From Chloroflexota bacterium (GTDB lineage: Bacteria > Chloroflexota > Limnocylindria > Limnocylindrales > CSP1-4), in NCBI GenBank assembly GCA_016191395.1, contig JACPOS010000007.1, positions 1 to 58,529 of the forward strand: a DNA stretch of 58,529 nt. Direction: 5' to 3'. The notes below the pieces were generated by a model. That model saw nothing but the letters and a program-made list of their open reading frames with translations. It did not search any database and was not told the DNA's origin. Positions 45,174-51,995 of the stretch are shown here, in pieces. Within the stretch, counting starts at the first letter, position 1. The number at the start of each line of letters is the position of its first letter. The position numbers and the translations under genes are program-made.

Positions 45174-46156
45174 GGCTCGAGCTCCTTCCGCCATGCGGTG
45201 GACCGGTAGGACACCTCGAAGCCGACGCGCTCGTACACGCCGAGCGCGCCGCTCGGGTTGTCGGCGTCGACGCCGAGGGCCGCGATCGTCATGCCACGCT
45301 CGCGGAGCCGGTCCATGGAGCGGACGAGCAGCGCGCGGGCCAGCCCACGCCGGCGCCACGCGCGGCGGGTGAAGACGCTGCTCAGCCAGCCGCGACGGAT
45401 CCCGAGCGCCTCATTCTCGGACGCGTCGATCGTGTTGATGACGCCGCCCGCGACCTCGTCGCCGTCGAACGCGACGACCCACAGCGAGACGTCCGTCGAG
45501 GGGCGGGCGAGCCACTCCTGGAGCCGCTCGTCGGAGCCGTCGAAGCCGCCCCAGTGGTCCTTGAACGCATCGACGTCCGCGCGCCACACGGCGAGCGTGA
45601 GCTCGGGGGTGATGGGGCGAACCTCCAGGCCGTCGGGGAGGGGAGCGTCGGGCAGCTCGTCGAGGCCCGTCCGCTCCATGTCGAAGAACCACCGCACCGG
45701 CGCGTAGCCGGCCGAGGTCAGCAGCGCCACGGCACCGTTCTGCGTATCCCCGGTCCATGCGCCGAGGAGGCGCGGGTTCATCGTCACGTGGCCGGCGGCG
45801 ACCTCTCGCCAACGCCGCTCGCCATCGGCCAGCAGGAGTGTGCCGATCCCGCGCCGATGCCAGGCGGGATCCACCCCTCCGTCGAGCCGGTACTCGCGCA
45901 GCCCATCGGTCGTGTCCACCCAGTTGCGCATCTGGTACCCGACGACCTCGCCGTCGAGCTCGGCGATGGTCACGTCGCGGGCAGGGTCGAAGTGGTCAGA
46001 CGGATGCGCGAAGTGCACGGCCAGCGACGCCGCGTCCTCGCGGCGCGGGAAGCCGGCGGCCTCCGCCTCGGCATTCCCGATCCGCGCGATCTGGGCCAGG
46101 TCCGGCTCGCCCGCGAACGGACGGAGCCGGACCCTGGTCGCGATGTCGGTGGTCAT
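45170..46156 (-). CDS. Two-domain GNAT N-acetyltransferase
   Basis: A 328-aa bilobed GNAT. The N-half has GGVDPAWHRRGIGTLLLADG, the C-half SSVFTRRAWRRRGLARALLV and IAALGVDADNPSGALGVYER. It is the paralogue of the 43087-44070 protein. A loop with YAPVRWFFDME (YAPVRYGFQMR in the paralogue) marks the end of the first lobe in both. The ATG shares a base with the TGA of the permease gene; its stop overlaps the RsgA start. Probably acetylates a small molecule or a protein N-terminus. Confidence 0.88.
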   Translation of the reverse strand: MTTDIATRVRLRPFAGEPDLAQIARIGNAEAEAAGFPRREDAASLAVHFAHPSDHFDPARDVTIAELDGEVVGYQMRNWVDTTDGLREYRLDGGVDPAWHRRGIGTLLLADGERRWREVAAGHVTMNPRLLGAWTGDTQNGAVALLTSAGYAPVRWFFDMERTGLDELPDAPLPDGLEVRPITPELTLAVWRADVDAFKDHWGGFDGSDERLQEWLARPSTDVSLWVVAFDGDEVAGGVINTIDASENEALGIRRGWLSSVFTRRAWRRRGLARALLVRSMDRLRERGMTIAALGVDADNPSGALGVYERVGFEVSYRSTAWRKELEP

Positions 46157-46998
46157 CAGCCGACCCGCTTGAGCTTGCCGTGGCGCTTGGCGTAGCGCTC
46201 GGCGCGGCTGAAGGCCCACAGCCCGAACGGGATGAACACGACGCCCATCACGAGTAGCGGCCAGATGTCGCCCCACAGCGCGGACAGCGGGACGCCATCG
46301 ATGAGGCCCTTCCGGACGCCATCCAGGGCGTACGTGGCCGGCGACAGGTGCGAGATCACCTGCATCCAGCCCGGCAGGACGTCGATGGAGTAGTAGACCC
46401 CGCTGACGAGCAGCAGGACCGACTGCAGCACGAACGTCATCTGCGCGCCGCGCTCCACGTACAGCAGCGGCAGGATCGCCGCAAGCATTGCGATGCCGAC
46501 GAAGCTGAACGAGCCGAGCACCATGAACCCGGCGATCGTGCCGATGTTCGCGTGCTCGAACGACAGGTTCGGGAAGAAGAGCACCACCGCCACGAGGATC
46601 GCGGCCGTGTGGATGAGGCCGTAGACCATCGCGTACGCGACCGCACCCAGGAGGTGGGTCGAGCGATGGACCGGCGCCATCATCGTGTACTCGAGCGTGC
46701 CTTCCCAGCGCTCGATCGAGATCGTCTCGGCGATCCAGCTGAAGACCACCGACAGGTAGTTCCAGAAGATCGCCCCGACCATGAGGGTCAGGATCAGGCG
46801 CGGGTCGCCGGCCTGCGCGCCGATCAGCGAGATCGACAGCGCGCCTGCCGCCGAGTACACGAGGAACGCGATCTCCCAGCCCCAGTAGCGGCGTGAGAGG
46901 AAGAAGTTGCGCTCGATGAAGGCGTACGAGGCCTTCATCTCGCGGGTGAGTGCGGTCATCGGATGGGTTCCCTGCGGGAGGGCTGGCTCGGCCCTCAT
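46156..46998 (-). CDS. ABC-2 type exporter permease
   Basis: A 280-aa membrane subunit with six helices: a first hydrophobic part near YWGWEIAFLVYSAAGALSIS, then LILTLMVGAIFWNYLSVVFS, IHTAAILVAVVLFF, AGFMVLGSFSFVGIAMLAAI, LQSVLLLVSGVYYSIDVLPG and IWPLLVMGVVFIPFGLWAFS. The segment SIERWEGTLEYTMMAPVHRS is the family's coupling region, touching the ATPase. ATG 46998 overlaps the stop of the small ORF (ATGA); ATG 46959, 13 codons later, starts closer to the usual N-terminus. Pairs with the ATPase at 47335-48276 to make a drug/lipid-type exporter. Confidence 0.9.
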   Translation of the reverse strand: MRAEPALPQGTHPMTALTREMKASYAFIERNFFLSRRYWGWEIAFLVYSAAGALSISLIGAQAGDPRLILTLMVGAIFWNYLSVVFSWIAETISIERWEGTLEYTMMAPVHRSTHLLGAVAYAMVYGLIHTAAILVAVVLFFPNLSFEHANIGTIAGFMVLGSFSFVGIAMLAAILPLLYVERGAQMTFVLQSVLLLVSGVYYSIDVLPGWMQVISHLSPATYALDGVRKGLIDGVPLSALWGDIWPLLVMGVVFIPFGLWAFSRAERYAKRHGKLKRVG

Positions 46999-47183
46999 CG
47001 GGACCGAGCCAGCCGGGGCCGTGGCTCGGCGGCCAGCCAGGAGCCGATCTGGATGATCGACCGCCCGACGGATCGCCGAATCGACTGCGAGACGAACCGC
47101 TGACGCGGGGCGCAGGACAACGCTGCGAACGCGCGCTCCCGGTCCTGCTTCAGCTGCTCGAAATGCAATTCGTTAAGAAACAT
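46995..47183 (-). CDS. Small basic protein between ABC ATPase and permease genes
   Basis: A 62-aa protein. It is preceded by a near-perfect Shine-Dalgarno, AAAGGAGGT (47191-47199 minus strand), eight bases from the ATG, the strongest ribosome-binding site in this window. The N-terminal helix MFLNELHFEQLKQDRERAFA and the C-terminal RSIIQIGSWLAAEP recall short actinobacterial proteins that end in an amphipathic helix. Its stop overlaps the alternative start of the permease. Function unknown; it could be a membrane-surface regulator of the exporter. Confidence 0.75.
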   Translation of the reverse strand: MFLNELHFEQLKQDRERAFAALSCAPRQRFVSQSIRRSVGRSIIQIGSWLAAEPRPRLARSR

Positions 47184-47334
47184 GGCACTCACCTCCTTTC
47201 AGTCGTCTTCGCCGTCCGTTGATCCGGCGCCTGCGCCGCGTAGTCGGCTGCGGTCCTCGCTCGCGCACATCTGAGGTGCGCTCGCTCCGGTCCTCGCCTC
47301 CGCCTTGCGCCGACACCGGCTGAACGGTCGGTCG

Positions 47335-48276
47335 TTATTCGTCATCCTCTGCAGCTGCCTCGACGTCCTCGTCGAGCGAGCGGCCGGTGTAGGTCATGAA
47401 CACGGAGTGCATCGTGGGGGCCTCGCCGTGGCGCTCGGCGACGAGTCGCTTCAGCGCTGCGGGCGAGCCCTCCGCGACGATCCGGCCGTCGTTGAGGACG
47501 ATGATCTCGTCGCTCAGGCGCTCGGCCTCGTCGAGGTCGTGCGTCGTCAGGACGATCGATGCGTCGTGGTTCGTTCTGATCTCCTCGATGAATGTCTGGA
47601 CGTCGAGCTTCGATCGAGGATCGAGGCCCGTGGTCGGCTCGTCCAGGAGCAGCAGCGCCGGGCTGGTCAGCAGGGCTCGCGCGATCGCGATCTTCTGCTG
47701 CATGCCCCGGCTCAGCTGCTCCACCGGCCGGCCGAGTCGCTTCTGGGCGATGCCCAGGCGCTCGGTGATCCGGACGGTTTCGCGACGGGCCAGCCCCGAA
47801 TCGATCCCGTAGAGCCGTGCTGCGAACAGCAGGTTCTCCATCGGGCTCAGCTTCTTGAAGAAGGCGGCATCCACGCTCACCCGGTTGATGAGCCGCTTGA
47901 CCGCCATCTCCTCGCGCACGATGTCGTGGCCGAACACCTCGACCCGGCCTTCGTCGAGCGTGAGGAGGCCCGAGATGAGCCTGATCAGCGTCGACTTGCC
48001 CGAGCCGTTGGCGCCCAGGATCCCGATCGTCCCGCCGCGCTCGAGGCGCATGGACACATCCGCGATCGCGGTCACCGGCTGCTTCTTCCGCGCAACCTTG
48101 AAGCGCTTCGTGACGCGATCGACGAGCAGCGCGGCGGGTCCTCGCGCCACGTCGGGACCGAGCCCGGGCACCGAGGTCGGTGCCGGGTTCGATGCCGCCG
48201 CGGGGTTCGGCAGCTGCGCGGGATCGATCGATCCGTCCTGCGTCATCTTCGGTTCCTGGAGCATCGTGCTCGACAT
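47335..48276 (-). CDS. ABC exporter ATPase subunit (DrrA/CcmA-like)
   Basis: A 313-aa ATP-binding protein. Walker A GANGSGKST, Q-loop region RVSVDAAFFKKLSPMENLLF, signature LSRGMQQK, Walker B ALLLLDEPTTGLD and H-loop VLTTHD. DrrA-type ATPases drive ABC-2 permeases exporting antibiotics, lipids or polysaccharides. The first 45 residues form a Pro/Ala-rich extension, and the acidic C-terminus (DEDVEAAAEDDE) is unusual. ATG 48276 follows GGAAGGA. Expression is probably controlled by the leader ORF and terminator upstream. Confidence 0.94.
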   Translation of the reverse strand: MSSTMLQEPKMTQDGSIDPAQLPNPAAASNPAPTSVPGLGPDVARGPAALLVDRVTKRFKVARKKQPVTAIADVSMRLERGGTIGILGANGSGKSTLIRLISGLLTLDEGRVEVFGHDIVREEMAVKRLINRVSVDAAFFKKLSPMENLLFAARLYGIDSGLARRETVRITERLGIAQKRLGRPVEQLSRGMQQKIAIARALLTSPALLLLDEPTTGLDPRSKLDVQTFIEEIRTNHDASIVLTTHDLDEAERLSDEIIVLNDGRIVAEGSPAALKRLVAERHGEAPTMHSVFMTYTGRSLDEDVEAAAEDDE

Positions 48277-48393
48277 TGGTGGAGTCCTTCCGGGTGGGCG
48301 AACGTAAAGAGACCGCGATCCGGACCCGGCGCGTGGCGGGTGGCTCGCGGCTCGTCAGTGGTCCCCGCGTGCAGCTCGGGGACAAATGAAAAA

Positions 48394-48417
48394 CCGTGGG
48401 CCCGATCTGGCCCACGG
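48394..48417 (-). terminator. Intrinsic terminator (attenuator) before the ABC operon
   Basis: CCGTGGGCC and GGCCCACGG make a perfect 9-bp GC-rich stem with a 6-base loop, followed on the minus strand by TTTTTC. It lies 41 bases after the leader ORF stop and 118 bases before the ABC ATPase start, inside the transcript of the strong promoter at 48599-48628. A second hairpin (GGCGGC-AGG-GCCGCC, 48437-48451) lies between the leader stop and the terminator. Confidence 0.85.
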
Positions 48418-48457
48418 CTCGTGGTGTCTGCTCGGTGGCGGCCCTGCCGCCTGTCAG

Positions 48458-48541
48458 CTACCTCGTGGTGGGCGCAAATCTCCCGCGACCGGAATCGCCG
48501 ATGGGCGAGGCCGTGCGCCGGGTGAGCATCGTGCTCTTCAT
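48458..48541 (-). CDS. Leader peptide ORF of the attenuated ABC operon
   Basis: A 27-codon frame beginning MKSTMLTRRT and ending APTTR. GGAGGT (48549-48554 minus strand) lies seven bases from the ATG. It starts about 50 bases after the predicted transcription start and ends 41 bases before the terminator. GCCCAC within its last codons (48468-48473) can pair with GUGGGC in the 5' arm of the terminator, which would give an antiterminator when a ribosome stalls early. No known stall motif is recognised. Confidence 0.7.
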   Translation of the reverse strand: MKSTMLTRRTASPIGDSGRGRFAPTTR

Positions 48542-48598
48542 CACATCCACCTCCGATAACGACTGACGCGTTGGCTGACGCCGCGGCGCCGAGCCGGG

Positions 48599-48628
48599 AT
48601 AGTAGGGTGGTCGCGCCGCCGCTGTCAA
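48599..48628 (-). promoter_or_regulatory. Strong promoter of the leader/ABC/GNAT/RsgA operon
   Basis: A consensus -35 TTGACA (48623-48628) and TACTAT (48599-48604) are separated by 18 bases. Transcription would begin near 48592 and read the leader ORF. Best -35 match among the promoters examined here. Confidence 0.8.
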
Positions 48629-48641
48629 TTCGTGCTTGCGC

Positions 48642-48928
48642 CGCGACGCAAGGCGCGCCAGGGCGGGCGTTTCCGTCATTCAGTAACCAGGGTGCTGGTA
48701 TCCAACGATCCGTGCGGCTCGGAGCGAGGGAGCGCTCCAAATCGTGCCGACACGAGCGTGGCGCGGGACGAAACGGCTCTGACATCAACGCCGCGACGGT
48801 CCCGGAGCTGGATATCAGCACGCCCATTGCTGGTTGACAGGATGTGGCTGTCCCGACGTGCGGCTGGCAGTGGCCCCTGGGCCAGGTGGGCCCGGTAGCG
48901 TGCGGCGGGCCGCGACGGCGGGAGCCTG
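48642..48928. other. Intergenic gap upstream of two divergent genes
   Basis: No gene is supported. It separates the minus-strand promoter from the plus-strand 48941 gene. A lone TTGACA at 48834-48839 (plus strand) lacks a -10 box at the right distance. Confidence 0.4.
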
Positions 48929-48934
48929 TACGCT
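48929..48934 (+). promoter_or_regulatory. -10 box TACGCT of the 48941 gene
   Basis: Six bases before the ATG at 48941; leaderless pattern. Confidence 0.45.
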
Positions 48935-48940
48935 CGCGCC

Positions 48941-49759
48941 ATGACCGAGCCGCGCCCGCCGCAGCCCAAACCCGCGAGCCCAACGGCCGACCCGTCGCTC
49001 GTGGGGCTCGTGGCGCGAGGCGTCCTGGACGCCGAGCTGGCCGCGCTCGTCTGGGTGCTGGTGGAGGCGCGGGTGCCGCTGGTGGTCGCCGCCCCGCCGG
49101 ACCGCGTTGGCGCGGGTGGACAGCTGGTGGCAGGAATCATCGGCTCCATCCATCCGGACGAGCCCGTGGAGCAGCTTGCTGGACTTCTCACGGCCGTCGG
49201 TGCCAGCAACCTGGTCCGGGGGCGTCGTGCGGGCGGCGTCGTGGAGGCGACCTCGCTCGAGGAGGTCAGGCGCCGCCTTGGCGGCGGCCCGATGCCGCTG
49301 TCGGAGGATCAGCTCACGTTCCTGGGCTGCGTCCTCGTGATCGGGGAGGCGAGCGATAGCCGCCGCGGCAAGCTCCGCGTGACCGCCGCGCACTACGTGC
49401 GGCCCCTCGCTCGCGATGCACACGGGCACTCGCAGCGGCTTGACCCTGCGGTCCTCGCGGCCTGGGATCCGCGGCTCGAGCGCTACGAGCACTTCGCCTG
49501 GGGCGTGCTCCCCGAGATCGCGGCGCGGCTCGGGCGCAGGGCGGGCGACCTCGACGCGGACCTGCACCACCGCCGCGACGACCTCGGTGGGCTCGCGAAG
49601 GCCGGCGTCACGGAGCTCGGCGAGGTCCGGCGCCTCATCGCCGGCTACCGGGTTCGGTGGGGCGACGGCCACGGCGGCAGTGGCCCCGGCGAGGACCACC
49701 ACCAAGGCGAGGGCCACTCGGAGCCCAATGCCGAGGGCCCTGGGCACATGCCGCACTGA
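48941..49759 (+). CDS. Hypothetical protein with a degenerate ATPase-like core and His-rich tail
   Basis: A 272-aa protein. The part ALVWVLVEARVPLVVAAPPD then RVGAGGQLVAGIIGSI is placed like the strand and P-loop of secretion-ATPase (VirB11/CpaF-like) domains, but the nucleotide-binding Gly-Lys-Ser/Thr is missing. Later FLGCVLVIGEASDSRRGKLR and AAHYVRPLARDAHGHSQRLD are followed by a helical part and a tail rich in His, Gly and Asp (HGGSGPGEDHHQGEGHSE), which could bind metal. I do not recognise the family. Confidence 0.6.
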   Translation: MTEPRPPQPKPASPTADPSLVGLVARGVLDAELAALVWVLVEARVPLVVAAPPDRVGAGGQLVAGIIGSIHPDEPVEQLAGLLTAVGASNLVRGRRAGGVVEATSLEEVRRRLGGGPMPLSEDQLTFLGCVLVIGEASDSRRGKLRVTAAHYVRPLARDAHGHSQRLDPAVLAAWDPRLERYEHFAWGVLPEIAARLGRRAGDLDADLHHRRDDLGGLAKAGVTELGEVRRLIAGYRVRWGDGHGGSGPGEDHHQGEGHSEPNAEGPGHMPH

Positions 49760-49829
49760 GAAACACGAGCCCGATCTGGCGCATATTTAGGGAAATCGAG
49801 CGGCGTTCATCCCAGGTGGAGGAGGTTCG

Positions 49830-50315
49830 GTGAGTCTGTTCACGGTATTCCTGCTCGCGCACATCCTCGGCGCCATCGTCGCGTTCGGTCCGACGTTCGC
49901 CTTTCCCCTCATCGGCGCGATGGGTGGCAAGGAACCGATGCACGCGAACTTCGCCTCCCGGGTCAGCCACGCGATCGCGAAGCGGATCACGTGGCCGCTC
50001 GCGCTCCTCCAGGGCGTGACCGGCATCGCCCTGATCATCACCGGCAACGTGGACCTGACGAAGGCCCTCTGGCTGGACGTGGCGATCGTGCTCTATCTGG
50101 GCTCATTGGGACTCTCCTACTTCGTCCTGACGCCCCGGGTGGTCAAGGTCATCGAGATGACGTCGACCCCGCCGCCACCGCCCGCGCCCGGCGCCGCGCC
50201 CGCGGGCCCGCCGCCGGCGCTCGTCGCCGCGGTGAAAGCCGTACGGCAGGGAGGCATGATCATGTCGATCCTGCTCGTGCTGATCATCACGCTCATGGTC
50301 ACGAGGCCCTTCTAG
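49830..50315 (+). CDS. DUF2269-like small membrane protein
   Basis: A 161-aa membrane protein with four helices: about 3-26 (LFTVFLLAHILGAIVAFGPT), 49-69 (ITWPLALLQGVTGIALIITG), 76-96 and 139-158 (GMIMSILLVLIITLMVTRPF). The spacing and the TFAFPLIGAM region fit the DUF2269 family. A Pro/Ala linker (PPPPPAPGAAPAGPPPA) precedes the last helix. GTG 49830 has GGAGGAGG 5-12 bases upstream. Function unknown. Confidence 0.75.
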   Translation: MSLFTVFLLAHILGAIVAFGPTFAFPLIGAMGGKEPMHANFASRVSHAIAKRITWPLALLQGVTGIALIITGNVDLTKALWLDVAIVLYLGSLGLSYFVLTPRVVKVIEMTSTPPPPPAPGAAPAGPPPALVAAVKAVRQGGMIMSILLVLIITLMVTRPF

Positions 50316-50360
50316 TCGACAGGCCAGGGCTCGCAGCCGGACCCAACGAGCCGGCGGCGA

Positions 50361-50366
50361 TACCAT
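50361..50366 (+). promoter_or_regulatory. -10 box TACCAT of the aldolase-like gene
   Basis: Six bases before GTG 50373, giving a leaderless GTG start. Confidence 0.45.
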
Positions 50367-50372
50367 CTGAGC

Positions 50373-51782
50373 GTGCCCAACGTCGAAGGCTCCGTCCGCG
50401 ATCTCCTGTCCCGACTGTCCGGGATCGTGCACGTCCACGAGGGCGCCATCGAGATCGTGGATCCGGCCCGGCTGCGCGCCGACGGGATCCGCGACCTCGC
50501 CTGGACGGCCGCGTTCGGCGAGAACCCGGCGACCGTCGAGGTTGCCCAGTGGATCGTGTGGGAGGCAGCACAGGCGCTCGGCGTTCGATCGGCGAGCATC
50601 CACGACCTGTACATGGCGCGCGCGCGCGGCGAGGTGAGCGGGTTCACGGTCCCGGCGATCAACATTCGCGCGCAGACGTTCGACATGGCCCGGATCACGT
50701 ACGAGACGGCTACGACGTTCGACGTCGGCGCCGTGATCCTGGAGCTGGCGCGCAGCGAGCAGACGTACACGTTCCAGCGGCCCATCGACTACTCGACGGC
50801 GGTGCTCGCCGGCGCGATCGCAGCACGCTGGCGCGGGCCCGTCTTCCTCCAGGGCGACCACTACCAGTTCAACGCCAAGAAGTACGCAACGGACCCGGAG
50901 TCGATGACCGAGGAGATCCGGCGGGCGTGCCGGCTGGCGATCGATGCCGGCTATCGCAACATCGACATCGACGCCTCCACGCTCGTGGACCTGTCCCTGC
51001 CCACCGACGACGAGCAGCAGCGCGCCAACTACGAGCGAACGGCTGAGCTCGTGGCGCTGATCCGCGCGCTCGAGACCGACGGCGTAACGATCAGCGTCGG
51101 TGGCGAGATCGGCGAGGTCGGCAAGGAGAACTCGAACGAGGCGGAGTTGCGCGCCTACCTCGACGGCCTGAATCGGGAGCTCGCGCGCCATGCGCCAGGC
51201 GCGATCGGCATCTCCAAGGTCAGCGTCCAGACCGGCACCTCCCACGGCGGCATGGTCCTGCCGGATGGCACTGTCGGCATGGTTGCGGTGGACTTCTCCA
51301 TCCACGAGCGGCTCGGCGCCGTGGCGCGCAGGGACTACGGCCTGGCGGGCACGGTCCAGCACGGTGCGTCCACGCTTCCGGACGAGATGTTCCACCACTT
51401 CCGGGACGTCGAGACGGCGGAGATCCACCTCGCGACCGGATTCCAGAACGCGCTCTACGAGCACCCGGAGTTCCCTGCTGGGCTGCATGAGCAGATCCAC
51501 GGCTGGTGCTTCGCAAACGCGCTGGACGAGCGCAAGTCCGACCAGACGGACCAGCAGTTCGTGTACACGACGCGCAAGAAGGCCATCGGCCCGTTCAAGC
51601 GGGAGCTTTGGGACCTGGAGACGAACGACGCGATCCTCGCCAGCCAGGCGAAGAAGATCGGCTTCCTCTTCCACGAGCTGGGCGTGGTGAGCAGCCGCGC
51701 CATGGTGGACCGCTACGTGCACCCGGTCGAATGGCATCGTCCATTGCCCGCCGCCCTCGCCGAGGCCGTCCCGGCCGCATAG
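50373..51782 (+). CDS. Class II fructose-bisphosphate aldolase-like protein
   Basis: A 469-aa zinc-dependent aldolase family member. PAINIRAQTFDMARITYETA near residue 93, GPVFLQGDHYQFNAKKY (catalytic Asp and zinc His), ISVGGEIGEVGKEN, VQTGTSHGGMVLPDG and VQHGASTLPDEMFHHF correspond to metal- and phosphate-binding loops of FbaA/KbaY-type enzymes. It is about 110-150 residues longer than typical class II aldolases, with an extra N-terminal domain and a C-terminal part (WCFANALDERKSDQTDQQFV, YTTRKKAIGPFKRELW). The sugar substrate is uncertain. Confidence 0.85.
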   Translation: MPNVEGSVRDLLSRLSGIVHVHEGAIEIVDPARLRADGIRDLAWTAAFGENPATVEVAQWIVWEAAQALGVRSASIHDLYMARARGEVSGFTVPAINIRAQTFDMARITYETATTFDVGAVILELARSEQTYTFQRPIDYSTAVLAGAIAARWRGPVFLQGDHYQFNAKKYATDPESMTEEIRRACRLAIDAGYRNIDIDASTLVDLSLPTDDEQQRANYERTAELVALIRALETDGVTISVGGEIGEVGKENSNEAELRAYLDGLNRELARHAPGAIGISKVSVQTGTSHGGMVLPDGTVGMVAVDFSIHERLGAVARRDYGLAGTVQHGASTLPDEMFHHFRDVETAEIHLATGFQNALYEHPEFPAGLHEQIHGWCFANALDERKSDQTDQQFVYTTRKKAIGPFKRELWDLETNDAILASQAKKIGFLFHELGVVSSRAMVDRYVHPVEWHRPLPAALAEAVPAA

Positions 51783-51886
51783 TCGCTCGCGATCGCTCGC
51801 ACTCGCAGGTAGCCGCTCCGCAACGAATCGCCGCGAGATCGGCTCGATCAACCCCGAAGACCTCGTCTCCGCCTTGCGAAATCGCC

Positions 51887-51915
51887 TTGATTCGCGTTTG
51901 CGGCACTCCTATGCT
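51887..51915 (+). promoter_or_regulatory. Promoter of the amino-acid permease gene
   Basis: TTGATT (51887-51892) and TATGCT (51910-51915) are separated by 17 bases. Unlike most genes here it gives an untranslated leader of about 73 bases, ending in a Shine-Dalgarno GGGAGGA. Confidence 0.65.
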
Positions 51916-51995
51916 CCGGTCGCGCTCGGGTGGAGGGCCCGGGTGGCGTGCCACGCGTCCTCGCGCTGCGTTCTCGGTGGTAGAGGGAGGAAGCC

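Noticed and set aside
48834-48839. Plus-strand TTGACA before the 48941 gene
   Set aside because: No -10 box at 16-19 bases; the box that fits the start (48929) is about 90 bases away.
51783-51995. Glycine or other riboswitch in the leader before the amino-acid permease gene
   Set aside because: I looked for the glycine-aptamer GGAGAG pattern and other conserved aptamer cores and saw none; only a promoter and Shine-Dalgarno are visible.
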